Assembly: GCA_030594585.1 (NCBI GenBank)
Contig: JAUVEX010000008.1
Span: 1-16,003 of the forward strand
Source of the DNA: an archaeon
Lineage (GTDB): Archaea; EX4484-52; B79-G9
Direction of reading: 5' to 3'
DNA: 16,003 bases
Position 1 is the first letter of the stretch. The number at the start of each line of letters is the position of its first letter. Shown here piece after piece: positions 1 through 12,800 of the stretch. A program made the translations under genes and the position numbers. Below the pieces are notes generated by a model. The model did not search any database. It was given only the letters and a program-made list of their open reading frames with translations, and was not told the origin of the DNA.

Positions 1-647
1 TATTCTGTGATACTTTCTGTTGTCCACTCATCAAAAGACCATGCATCTGTATTGTTGAAGCACATATAAAGCTCATCTGAAAATCCACCCATCTCATCAT
101 CAACAGACGAATAGAATGCAAGACAATAACCGTATATTGAGTTTCCGCTATTAAAGGTCATGTTCGGCTTTGCATAAAACTCAACATCAAAATTCTTTTT
201 CCCGGTTTCTACAAACATTGAATATAAAAGATAGTCGTTGTAATCATCCCCGTCGTATGTAAATTCAAGAGCATTATATCCAAAAAGTGTATCGCTTGTA
301 AGCGCATAACTGTTTGAATTCCAATCAATAGGTGTTGTAGATTCATAGAACTGCCAGTGGAGAGGAACAACAGAACAATTTTCTGTAACTGTAGTCTCAA
401 AACCTCCGTTTGCAATCAGGCTTATGTTTTGCGAAACACTATCCTTGTAAACGCCGACAGTGATATTTGCCCCGTTGTCAAGAGAATACCATATTGAATC
501 CGCACCAGCTGCCGAAATATCAAGAAGCGGGGCTCTATCCAGTGTAAACCCTGATGTGGGTGAATTTATGATTATTGAAGGAAGGGCGCTAACCAAAGCC
601 CCAAACATCAATAACAGAATAAACAAAAACATTCCTTTTTTTAACAT
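1..647 (-). CDS. Secreted Ig-like / carbohydrate-binding-like surface protein (N-terminal part, runs off the left edge)
   Basis: The frame is open for 215 codons with no stop before the window edge, so only the N-terminus is present. Residues 1-21 form a clean signal peptide: Lys-Lys, then a Leu/Phe-rich core, ending VSA before LPS. Residues about 23-75 look like an Ig-type beta-sandwich (INSPTSG opening, IWYSLDNGANITV). From NGGFE at residues 80-84 onward the sequence resembles a jelly-roll carbohydrate-binding module of the CBM4/9 kind (NGGFE, then P..W). Sequons such as NIT, NIS and NMT suggest N-glycosylation outside the cell. I chose ATG 647 because the signal peptide starts there and GGGGAG lies 5 nt upstream. 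An in-frame ATG at 800 with a near-perfect Shine-Dalgarno would add 51 basic residues and is a real alternative. The gene lies 161 nt (8 nt with the upstream start) behind the giant gene on the same strand, so cotranscription is likely. Any specific function is unknown. Confidence 0.82.
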   Translation of the reverse strand, partial: MLKKGMFLFILLLMFGALVSALPSIIINSPTSGFTLDRAPLLDISAAGADSIWYSLDNGANITVGVYKDSVSQNISLIANGGFETTVTENCSVVPLHWQFYESTTPIDWNSNSYALTSDTLFGYNALEFTYDGDDYNDYLLYSMFVETGKKNFDVEFYAKPNMTFNSGNSIYGYCLAFYSSVDDEMGGFSDELYMCFNNTDAWSFDEWTTESITE

Positions 648-682
648 AGTATCTCCCCGGTTATTCTTCAGATTTATTGGTG

Positions 683-731
683 CCCCGCGGGAAATTGGAT
701 TGGAGTTTAAGAAACTCTTTTTCCCGCAGGG
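683..731 (-). promoter_or_regulatory. Two-tier RNA hairpin between the giant gene and the downstream secreted gene
   Basis: The outer stem pairs 683-694 with 720-731, 12 consecutive positions. Position 686 against 728 is a G-U pair only in RNA read from the minus strand; on the plus strand it is a C/A mismatch, which fits minus-strand transcription. Inside it, 703-717 forms a second perfect stem (GAGTTT, 3-nt loop, AAACTC). No T-run follows on the minus strand, so it is not a typical terminator. It could be a processing site, a stabiliser for the mRNA 3' end of the giant gene, or a control element before the ATG at 647. The fold was judged by eye. Confidence 0.6.
694..708. repeat. 15-bp inverted repeat, left copy (partner at 13601-13615)
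   Basis: ATTGGATTGGAGTTT on the plus strand is the exact reverse complement of bases 13601-13615. Both copies lie in non-coding DNA flanking the giant gene. In minus-strand RNA the two are perfectly complementary. This copy overlaps the loop side and part of the inner stem of the hairpin at 683-731. Confidence 0.5.
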
Positions 732-799
732 CTTATTATCCTTTCTGGATAAACATGAATTCTTGATTTTCTTTCTGATTTGTGATTTTGTATTTGTCA

Positions 800-810
800 T
801 TTGATCGCCT
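800..810 (-). promoter_or_regulatory. Shine-Dalgarno and alternative ATG for the downstream gene
   Basis: On the minus strand AGGCGATC (803-810) matches the archaeal anti-Shine-Dalgarno complement GGAGGTGATC at 7 of 8 aligned positions and is followed by AA and an ATG at 798-800. The motif overlaps the stop codon of the giant gene (809-811), a classic translational-coupling layout. This ATG is in frame with the ATG at 647 with 51 sense codons between them, giving a Lys/Arg-rich N-terminal extension ahead of the signal-peptide core. Either start, or both, may be used. Confidence 0.5.
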
Positions 811-3800
811 AGTAAGTCCCGTTCACCATGAAATAAATTGTGCCATTGTACTGTGCTGCGGCCGTCGAATTAGGGACTGTCATCCACCAGTAAAATGTCG
901 TGTTTGTTCCTGAATTCATTGTGCTTTGCACTGAAAACCAATTGGTTGCAAGCTCTTCAACTGCTGCATGCGTTGTTGCATTCCAGTCAATAGTATCTGT
1001 AGATACATTGTAGTCCGGCTGTCCTGCGTTTGTAAGATTGGCTCCCTTAACCCACAACCCGCCGTCTGCATCATTTGAGTTCAAATCAAGTGTTGCATTG
1101 TAAAGATTGCCCGCGTTTCCTGCAGCAGATAGGTATTCGTTGGGATTGCCCACACCGAAATCAATAAGCGAGAACTGCAATGATAATAGAAGCACTTTTC
1201 CGATTTGCACTGTTGAATCCAGCGTTTCATTGTTCGCAGGAGAAGTGGATGTGAACTTAACATCAATCTCATAGTTATCTTGTAGTGTGCCTGTTGAATT
1301 TACAACCCATGTTACGGTACAATTTTCGCCCTCAGCCATGGTTCCGCATGATTTCGGGTTCGGCCCATCCTGTATATAAAAAGGCGTTCCCGACCCGACA
1401 GGTATTACCGTATCAGGCGTTGAGCCGCTGTTATTATATCTTGCAGTGCCTGAAACAACCCCGCAGTCATCTTCAAAGCACCACACAGTTGCGTTTATTG
1501 TAAAGTTCCTGTCTTTAGGAACAACCGTATTATCCGGCGGAGTGTTAAGTGTTGCGTTTACCCAACCGCCAATAGCAGTAACATTATAGGTGGAATAATC
1601 ATAGCTTCCCGCGTTCTGCGATGTATCGTTTACAAGAAAATATACAGGATATTCTGCGGACTCAACAGGCGTTATGTTAAATACATAATAAAATGTCATT
1701 ACACTTCCTTTAGTTAGTGTCCCGCCGTTTGAGGTATCCCATGACACCGTACCGCCCGACCATGTGCCTCCTTTCTTTTCAGCTCCTGTGGTAACATACC
1801 ATATATCATCTGTTGTGTCAATTTCCCATGAAGAATTAAGCCCATCATGGTATGCTATATCTTCCGCCAAGATAAGCCAGATTGCATCCCCGTCATTTCT
1901 GACTGTGAATTCAACCCTCCAGATCTCATTCGAAGTCACATTTATATTTATCGTGGTGTTAATCCCGTAATCCGGAAGCAAAGTTCCACCTGTGTGAGTA
2001 TCTGCTTGGCCCGTCACATTGTATATTGTTATGTTTGTCACATTAGGTATTGCTACTTTAGACCCTCCGCCAAAAGAGTCAAAAGATGTCGCATTGAACC
2101 AGAAATGTGTTGTGTTCTCGCCGAAATCCACATAATCAGATGTTTCATTTATGTCCCATGAAACGCATTCTCGTATTGCAAAGTTCCAGTCAGTGCAGTG
2201 AAGTATTTTGGAAATATTCATATTATTTTTTGGAAGAACCAAACGCGCATGATTATAAGCTAATTGAGAATCGTCAAGCGCAAGTATGGTTGTGACATTT
2301 CCAATATAATTCGTTGCAAAAACACTTCCTGAGATATCTTCCGGGGGAAGCGGGCCGGAATACTCTTGTATAGACTGCAAATTTATCTGGAGATTGTCTG
2401 TAATATTTAAGTCATTTATTGTAATCCATAAATCATTTCCTGCAGGAGAAAAAACTTCAATTGTGTAATTGTAATTTTTGGCAAGCTCATCTGTAACTGA
2501 TGTGGCTGCAGCAGTTATATTATCCGAATAAACAATCTCACCATACATATTCTTAAGAACAATGCTTGTATTTTCAACAGTTCCACCGGTATTGTTTATG
2601 TTTGTGATGGATATTGAATTCACATTCTCAATTGTATAATTTACAACAACCTCAAATTTATCCAAATTAAACTCATGAAATCTTGTATCTGAATTTGTCG
2701 GCACCCCGCTTCGAAAGAGAGTGACATATCCTGTTATATTTCCCTCAGCAGAGATCGCATCAGTAACATTTGTTCCTGTAAGCGACAATACATGTTCTGT
2801 ATCCGTCCCGTTCGCATCAAATAACTCGCCTGCAACCCACGAATCTGAAGAATAATTGTACCATCCAAGACGATAAGAATATACATTATTTATTTGCGGA
2901 TTGTCATAGTATGCTCGAACATCAAGATAATCTATATCCCATGTATGGACCTGTGAATTGTCAACATTCTCATCATCAAATATGATTCTTACAAGACCGC
3001 TTGTGTCAATCAAATCCTCTACATTCGTGGTTGTCTCGCATGTATATGTCCCGTATGTTGTCTGCGTTGCAGGGAAATAAAGGCACTCCGGCTCAACCAT
3101 GGCGCCTGCTGTAAAATTCCAAAAATGAAATTCAAGGCCTTCTGTTGTGCCACCTAAAACCCTTCGCGCAACAATGTTTATTCCTACTTTATTGTATGCG
3201 ACCTCCGTATCATATTCAGGAACATAAAAATCAAAACCAATATTATCTATCTCCTTGCTCGCTCCCTCGCTGACTGTAGCAAAAAGTCCATCGCCTTCGT
3301 AATGAGTGTCTGAAATAACTGCATAAGTTATTGTGCCTTTATTGCTTCCGCCAATATATGATGTGTTTGGCGCATTAGCTATATGCCTTCTCACTTCCCA
3401 CGAAAAATTCAATTGGTTTGCAGTAAATTCCGGAGCATCTACATTTGCCAGCACCCTTACATAATAGGTATTTTCAACCACAGAATCAGAAACATTTGTC
3501 CAGTTCATATACGTATTGTCTGATGCTAAAATATCGCTGCAGGAACCAACAATAAAACCGCCGGAATATAAAACCTGATTACAATAGGATGTTTCAATCC
3601 CTGATGTTATTGTAAGGTTTGCTTTTTTTTCATTTTGGTAAGATGCATTATAATAAAGCGCAGAATCATCTGTCAGGTTACATGTTATCTCTTCATCCCC
3701 TATCGTATCATCTGCATAATTCCAGTAGGTCCAACCATCTGCGCCGGTTGTGTTTTTTCCAAGGAATGCTGTTGAATTATAGAACGAGACATTATATCCT

Positions 3801-6800
3801 TCAACTGCGGATGCGGATATATTGTCAATTACTTTGCATTTTATTGTGGTGGGGATTGCGACACCCACAGGATTATTAGTAAATGATATGTATGCAACTT
3901 TCGACCAGCCCCAAACAGTGAAGCTTTTCGCATCTGTTGCATTTATCATGTTAGCCATGTCTTTTCCATAGGCCTTCCATGACACATCTGTGCCGGGCTC
4001 AACAGAGTTATTCTGCCACAAATAAGCTGATGTATTCGAGCTTCCGCCCATTGATGTCCATGATGTGTTTGCCCACACACCGGACTCGTTTGTAGATAAA
4101 AGCCATTCCTGCAAAAGATAATTATCCTGCCATGACGCAGATAGGTTATATATATCCCCATTATGGAAAATATCAGTCATAACGCCGCCAATCTCCTGCT
4201 TTTGGTTTGACCATTGAGGCGGTGTGTAATCTATCCTGAACAATCTTGTCTCGCTTGAATTCTCGTTGCCGACAGAATCTATGCATTTTACAGACCAATT
4301 GTGTAGTCCGTCCGAAATGCCTAAAACAGAAAGTGTTGTAAGTGTATTATTCAATGCGGTCGCATTTGACTTGTTGTAGATATCATCTAAATAAACAGAG
4401 CAGTTCATTGTGTCTGAAAGATTGTCTGTCGGCGTAAATGAAAAATACTGCATCGCCAATGCATTGATAGTATTATTGAGCGGCAGGTTCAATGATATCT
4501 GCGGATAAACCCTATCAACCCGAACATTCGTATGTGTACCATATCCTCCGATATTTCCAAGAGTATCATTTGCCAGAACCCGTACCTCATACTTAAGCGA
4601 ATCAGAAGAGCTTGTAAAATCCCAGGTACAGTTGTAGAATGTATCGCCATTTGTATCATTGCACGCAGACTTCCATAATTCTGATGAATTCTCCCGGTAT
4701 TCAAACATGGCATATGACATTATGCCGACACCCGTATCCGTAACCGTCGCATTGACAACAATCGAGTTTGCTGTTATGTTCGCAAAAACAGGTGGGTTGA
4801 CCAGTGTGGACACAGGCCCCGTATTGTCAATCCTTGCAGTTCTTTGCGCAGTATCATTTGCGCCATAAGTGTCATAGGTTACACTCTTAAAATAACATGT
4901 GCTCTCCTCAGCGCAGGAGGATGTGGTTGTATTATACTTGCATTCCGGAGTTGTCCCTAAAACAGCTGAACATCCGGAGATTACATCCCAGTTTGAGCCG
5001 TCAGTTGAATTATAAAAAACAGTATAGTCCACACCTTCAGCATCCGCTGCTAAGCATGTGAGGTTATAGGTTCCTGCAATCCACACAAGGTCTTCCGCAG
5101 GTAAAGTAAATTCTGAAGAAGGCATGTCATTTACGGTAACATCAACAGATGATGAATGCTCTGTCGGCGCGTTTGATGCTTCTGTATGGCATCTGACAGG
5201 CCATACAGTACCGCCAGAATACCCGTCTGTTGTGACTGTAAATTCATAAGAGCATTCTGAACCTCCATGAGCCATGTTGCCGCAGGAGTGATTGTCAACA
5301 GCTGTTGTGAAATTACCAGATGTTGTGTTGATATTAGACCACCCACCATCATAAAAAGATTCAACCAACAAATAAACACTATTACAATCCCCGCCATCAT
5401 CCCAGCAGGATACTGAACAGTTCTGCGCGTAATAATTATTGTATCCCGATTCATTTATCACCAGATTCTCTGTCGGTGAAATCATAGTGAGGTTCAAAAA
5501 AGAGTTTGATGAGGATGTCCAGTTTATGCCGGGATAAGTCACATTGTCATTTCCTGCAAGATCTTCTGTCCAAAGGACCGTCCAGTCATATACTCCGTCA
5601 TAGACACCGGCATATGTAGCAGAATAGACATCATCCCCTGATGATATGTCGCAGTCAAGTCCTGTGTCAAGAAGAGTCACATTAATGTTAGATCCCACAG
5701 GAAGATCTATCTCCGCTTTCACATAATCTATGCCGTAATTATCAGTCACTGTAACATTAAGGCATACTTGTTTGTTTGTCTCTATCAGGCTTACATTTAC
5801 ATGCTCTCCAGAAACTAAAGGATTTGTATTGTCAACAGTGTATGATATGTATGTCTTGTTCACCTGATTAAATGTATCGTTTGCCCAGTAATCTATTGTC
5901 TTTACACCCTCACTCCATCCTGTCGTGTTTATGTCATCTGAAAGTATGGTCGATATATTTGTTGAACCGCCGTCAATAGAATACCATGATTCATCAGGCG
6001 CGCCATAGATATCTGTTACTGTCAGAAGTATGTTGGTGCCTGCGAAAATATATGAATTGTTTTCCGGCGAATCCAGTGTAATAATTGGCACGGAATTATC
6101 TATCGTGAAATTATTGTCGCCTGCATCTGTTCCTGTGCCGCCCCGGCCATCTTCAGCTGTGCAGTTCACAACAAATGTTGTTCCCTCAAAACTCCCGGAA
6201 TCCCAGTTGTATGTATATGCTGAAAGCCCTGCTGTTGTGTTCACACCCACAGGATTCCATGTTGCCCCCCCGTCAGATGAATAATTGAATGTCACATTCT
6301 TAACTTCATCAGTAGGATCTGTATCTACTGCATCTGCCTGTATAGTTATGTATCCGTTCTCATATATGCCGGCAACACTTGGATAGGTAATTGTGCAAGT
6401 CGGATTATCATTTATAATATCAATTGTAATGTATTGCGCCTGTTCAGAATAATTTATATGATTAACGCTGTCCTCACAGACTGCGCGGAACCTGTTGTCA
6501 ACACCGTCTTCCTGGCCTGAATCAACATCCCAGTTGCATCCGTAAGGCGCGCTCGAATCATAGCATGCCAACGACCAGCCATCCATATCATCATAATACT
6601 GGAATGTAATATTCAAGACACCGGAACCTGTATCGCTTGATGTCGCATTAAGTACCATTGGTGTTGATGTTATATTATCATTTGCTATAGGGGTGTCAAG
6701 AACGCACAACGGCGCATTATTGTCAATGCCCGCATAATACGCAGCAGGGGACCATGACGAGTTGTGGCCTACAAGATCCTCAACGCTGCAGCGGATATAA

Positions 6801-9800
6801 ACATCTGTATCATCCGAAGGCAGGGTCCAGTAGCAAAGATTCTCATACGCCGAATATGCGCAGCCGGATATATTCAGCCAGTCTCCTGAAAGATTTGTCT
6901 GGAAAATATATGATGTTGCATTTATTCCCGCAGGTCCCACATCGCCGCCATCGGTGCAGTTTACAGTGACATCAGTACCAAAAAGCCACTCACTTTCTGA
7001 AAATCCGTCTATGCTGATAAAAGCTGGCGCGTTCGGTGCGTCTGTATCGCATTTTACAGGCACATCCATTTCCCTATCTGTCCAAATTCCAGCATTATAG
7101 CTGTCATTTGCCCACACATGCGTCCAGTTGAATGTCGTGGATATTATACACTGCGCATCCCAATAATATGAATCTCCATCCTTTACTGTCGACTCATTCA
7201 CCCCATCAATTGTAATATATACGGTATCTACTGTGTCGTCATCAGTCACATTCACATTATTGAAGCGCACCCATTCGCCCTCCTTAAGAAGCGTCACATT
7301 CGCATAAGGATACTCTACAAATATGTTCGGGGCATAGTTCTTATAGGATATATTAAGGCATATTGCATCAACATATGTAGAATCCGGTTTTGCCCAGTCG
7401 TCATTTAATATCCTATACCAGAAATCCTGGACTTTCGAAAATGTCCATTCCTGCTTGTCTGTGTAGTCATATGTGTGGTATAATGGGCCTCCAGAACTGC
7501 CACCGTCCGGCATCTGGTCTTCATATGTGAATGGAACATTGCCTGTAAGGTCATAATATGCCTCTGTCATGTGTGTTATAGTTGTTGAATAATATGTTAT
7601 GGCAGATTCCACAAAAATCATATGGCCTATAAGGCCTGTGGTGTTGTATCCTGTTGAATATACATCTTCGTCAGGACCAAGTGTCGTATATGTGCTGTCA
7701 GGCGATCCTATTGCATTTCCGAGGTTTACTCCCGAGCCTGCTGTTGAGTTGGCGCAGGTGGTACCGTTTGTGTTGTAGTCGACATCAATTACTATGTTTG
7801 CGCCTTCTATTGCGAATAATTCCTCAAAACCAGTTTTATTGCATTTAACATTGAAATTCTTATACCCGTTTGATGTGAATGACCTGTTATACTCATACAG
7901 TCCCTTTGTAGAATTCCATGTCATCGCTTCCGGCCCGCCTGTCTCAAATTCAATGCTGCACGATGCACCGGTTATGGATGCGCCGGATGTTGTGTTTGTG
8001 TAGTTTGCGAAAAAGAGTACCTGGTCATTAGGGCCGCGCGTCTGTCCGGTATATGGACCTTCAAGGTTTGTCTCATCCCAGACAGTAAGGTTTGAGTTTG
8101 ATGTAGACATAAATGTGGTCATGTTTGTATTATTGAATACAAGGGTTCCTGTTATGTTGTCATAACTTACGAATGTGCATCTGTCGCACAGGGATCCGTT
8201 TTCATATATTAGGACCGGGTCATATGTCCAGTTAAGATTATAAAATGTTATCCTGGAGTGTGTGTCCATCTCCTCAAGCTCATGTTCATGCCCCTCTGAT
8301 ATTCCAAACAGGTTTGACTGAAATATGAAATGGCCGTACAGGTCGTGCCCTTCGCTAAAATCTCTTGTCCTGTAGCAGTATGATTTGCCGTATCGCGTAT
8401 CTTCCATTATGATGTTTTCTATCGCATATACATCAACATTTGTTAAATTGGTGGTGTCGCCGTCAAAGCTTCCTGTGTAGATTACGGAAAACTCTCTTGC
8501 ATCTGTTGTGTTATCATTGGCTAAAGGAGAATCATCAACGCATCTTAGATACCACTCATATTTGGTGTAATTTATTGTGCTCCACGAAAGTGTCTGAGTC
8601 ACACCCTCCTGTATGTCTGAGCTTGAATTTTTAAGAACACCGTCAATGTAAAGCTCGCATAAATCAATGCCTGAAGCCGCATCTACAGCATTGTAATGAA
8701 AATATATTATGCCGTCATTATCACCCGATCGGTTGTTCGGGCTCATGATATTTATCTGTGGCCCTACTCCATCCTGAACCAGAAAATTCTGGTTTGATGT
8801 ATTTGTGTTTCCTACTGTATCATTTGCCCAGCAGGTGATGCTGTAAGTTCCGAGTGTCGTGAAGTTCCCTTTTGCCACGATAAAATCCTGTATATCTACA
8901 GACTGGTAAAGAAGTGTGCCGTTAGGGTATGACACATTTGCGATAAAAGTATCAATATAGAAATTATCTGTCGCTATGCAGCTGAAAGTGACATCATCAT
9001 CTCCTGCACTTACAGGTGTTGGGTCTATATCATCAACAGAAACAGCTGGTTTTAATGTATCCACAATTATCGTAAAGTTTGTTGAGTTCCACCCATACCT
9101 TTCTGACGAGCCAACACATTTTACATTCCACAGCCCTAACTTATTCGGGCTTAAGATCTCAAAATTATCAAACATGTTCGAAACATCACTTGTGACAGTC
9201 GCATCAATTTGCTCAAGAGACCATATTCCTGAAAAATTTGACCAGAACTCGCAATAATCTATACCTGTATGTATTGGCGTATAATTGAAAAAATTCTGTG
9301 ATACTGCAGTCATATAATAATCTGCCGGGGGTCCAAGATTCACAACAGGATCTACAATGCTGATTGTAACATAACGGGTTTCTGCCACCTCAATATTTCC
9401 AGACCAGTCCTCTGCATATACTGTAAAGTTATACTGCTGCCCTTGTAGAAGACTAGTCTTATTCTCAAAATAATTATCGTCGGAATTTCCGTCAAAAGTC
9501 TCATTCACACCATTCCAATCAAGAGTCACATTTTTTAAGTAAGTATCTATCACAGTGACATTGATATAGATCCAATCATTCAGAGCATATGTATCATTTA
9601 AAGGTGTGGGCAGTTCATAGGCTATTGTCGGCTTGTTCGGGTCAACTGTGACTGTCCTTGGAGTTGTTGAGTTAGAATTGCCTGAAGTGTCATTAAGCCA
9701 CACATAATATATGTATGTTCCTTCTGAAAGAGATGATTTCGTAAATGAAGTATAGCTTCCCGAATATGTCTGCGTCTGGTTCGCACCATCCCAGCTTAAT

Positions 9801-12800
9801 GTAATATTTACCGGATTGCTTTCAGTATGCGTCACATTGATTATGACAGTAGTAGATGTCTGGTTATAGTCAGGTATAGGTGTCGGATCAGTATAATCAA
9901 CAGTAGGAGCCGCATCATCAACTGTTGTCAGCACCTCCTGCATTCCATCAAGCACGCTCGCATTGTAATGAAAGGTAGAATTATCCGTTATGTTGCAGGT
10001 TATGGACTCAACCCCCAAAGTATTGTCAGCAAATGACCATTCTGCTAATCCGCTTGAATTAGTGGTGTTTATGCCAAGAAGCCCGGTCTCATTTGAATAG
10101 AAAGACACAGGATAATCCTGTATCCTGTCAGTCGTGTTGGAATCGCGCACAAGACAAGTCATAGTGGTTGTCTCCGACTGGTTTATTGACGACGGCACAA
10201 GGGATGACTCGTTTATCTCCGCCCAGCCCCACACATCAAAAGACAATTCACTAGTCACATTCTCAAGACCTGATGTATCATTCGCATATATTTTCCACAC
10301 AATGGTTGTTCCTGCAAGAATAGACGAATTTGACCATGAAAAATTGGACGAGTTTGTGGTTCCTGTCATTTGCGTAAAAGACTTGTTCTCAAACAAGCCG
10401 GTCTCGTTTGTCGAAAGCCACGAATATGAAAGCCCGAGGTTATCCTGCCAGTCTGCGGTAAGGTTTATTGTGTCTCCTGTATGGATGACATCAACATAAG
10501 AGTCTGCACTTGTCTGGTTCTGGTTTGAGTATTCAGGCGCATAGACATCATTTGCAGTAAAGTTTGCTGTATCATTCGCGCTTGTATCGTTCCACTGAAA
10601 AGCAGTAAGATTGTAAACGCCGATTGCATCGTATTTTCCGATAGTCCATGTATCATTTATAAGACCAAAAACAGTTGATGTGGCGTTTTTAGGATACCCC
10701 GAAACCATCGTGCTATTCGGATATGTCAGGTTCAATGTAATGTTAGTACTAGAAAGCCACCCGGAACCGCTAACCCCCACAGTCTCGCCCTGGTTGTATT
10801 CTGATGAGTTTGTCTCAACAGACGCCTCGGTGGGGCCCGATGTGTAGTTCAGGTCAAGGTGGAGGCTGTCGATGTAGAGGTCATTGTTGTCTTCTGTAAG
10901 GTCTGTGTTTTTTACTTCAAAAAGATATCTTACGCTGACATTTGATATGTTGCCGGAATCAAGATAATCCGTGATATTGCACCTGAAATTATCCCCGTTA
11001 TCAATCGGAACATTTCCCATGCACACATCCATATAGCTCCCGCTTGAATAATTATATACCTGGACATGCCCTCTGTAATACTCGGCACCAGTACCAGCAG
11101 ATACATTATAGAACCATTGAATTGTGACTGCCGCATTATCTATGCTCGTGACGCTCTCAACCCCTGTGTCCCACCTCGCATCAACTGTTGTCTCATTTGT
11201 TGGTGTATCTCTTTCTTTCACAAGTATGGCTCCGTCAGCATAAACCCCGTCATCTGAAGAGATGTTGTTTGTTATGGCCCTGTTCGCCTGTGCATACCCT
11301 GTATAGTTTGCAAAATCAGGATCATCCGGTTCAATAATATAATAACTATAGGTCACATTATAAGGTGATGATACTCCGTAGGTCCAGCCGAAATCAATAA
11401 CCTCACCCCATGACGGCTCATTGTTGAAAAACTTGCTCCATCGGGCTGTTGGATACCTGCTGGTGCCGGCGGATGCAACAGGATACATCGTCCATGTTGT
11501 GTTGAAAATGGACATTCTTAGTTGCGAAGCATACATCCAGAAGATATGAGGAACATTGTTTGAATCAAGAGCAAACGAAGGTAAGGATTGGGCTGTTGAA
11601 GAATCAGGATAAATATTTACCCAGAAAGACCATCCAAACGATGTCCTGTTTGAGTATTTAATTTGTGTCTTTAACACGCTTCCAGAATCTTTCCCGGACC
11701 ATGCGGCGTGGATGTTGTCAGAATCATCAACTGTGGCTGTTATGGTGCTTTGTGCATAATCGGATATTTCCTGAATATTCACCCAGAAAGACCATCCCGG
11801 TGCTGTTTTGTTGGAATATTTTATCTGAGAGTTTACAGTGTGTGTTAAGTCTGTTCCGTGCCACAGAACATGAAGATTGTCTGAGGAATCAAGGACAATT
11901 GTCGGTTTTGACTGCGTGTGCGATGAAATCAACTGGATGTTTGTCCACGAAGACCATCCTGACACTGTTTTGTTAGAATATTTTATCTGAGTGTTCGCAT
12001 TGCCTGCATCGGTCCCCTCCCAGACAACATGGATGTTTCCCGAAGAATCAAGAGCAATTGAAGGATAATTCTGAACATAACCAGAGATAGGTTGCATATT
12101 TATCCATGAAGACCATGACGCACCAGTGTAATTCGAATACTTTATCTGCGTGTTTGAATATCCTGTATCCGTGCCCCTCCAGACAACATGAAGATTATCA
12201 TCGCCGTCAATCGCAATTGAAGGATACATCTGGTCATAATCACCGGCATTTTCAATGGGCCCGCCCCCCATGTCAGACCATGTAGCACCGTCATCTGTTG
12301 ATTTTGAGACAAATATGTGATAATAGCTCGCGCTTTGCTTCAGGTAAACAAAATAAAGGTTTCCTGAAGAATCTCTCACAACCTTCCTTGCATTGCTGTT
12401 TGCTGTTGCAAAAAGAGACTCTGTCTCTGAAAACGCAGGATCCGCTGGTGTGAGTATGAATGTGTATTCTTCGCCGGGAGTCAAGTCCATTAGTTTGACC
12501 CACTCACCAAAACACTCGCGTGTTTCAAAGTTCCAGTCCTTGCATTTGAAAAGCTCTTCGCCTTTTGCAACAACAGTAACATTCGCTTCAGTAAAATCAA
12601 GTTTTGTAGGGTCAATCGCATAAATCTCTACAACACCGGTTCTGCCGCTTTCAGGAACATCATCAATTCCAAGTTCCATGAATCCGGATATGTTAAGGTC
12701 AAGAAATGCTATTTTTTCTACAGGACCGGATTCCGGAACAACTTCAACGGATTGCCTCTTAGACGCGTCCAAAGAATGCATTGCCATTGTGCCATTCTTT

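Noticed and set aside
460..804. Plus-strand frame of 114 codons opposite the left secreted gene.
   Set aside because: It is antisense to a frame with a clear signal peptide and ribosome site, and its own translation has no recognisable features.
7480..7515. GGSSGGPL in the giant protein resembles the GDSGGPL motif of trypsin-like proteases.
   Set aside because: The essential Asp is replaced, no TAAHC-like His segment precedes it, and the surroundings (NAIGSPDSTYTTLGPDEDV before, VDAICLNISY after) read as a jelly-roll-like domain.
12300..12360. Asp box STDDGATWS as evidence for a sialidase.
   Set aside because: Asp boxes are structural and occur in many propellers; no catalytic residue set is visible. 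A second SSDGGATWN (about 6255-6285) lies in an Ig-like unit, which shows how common the pattern is here.
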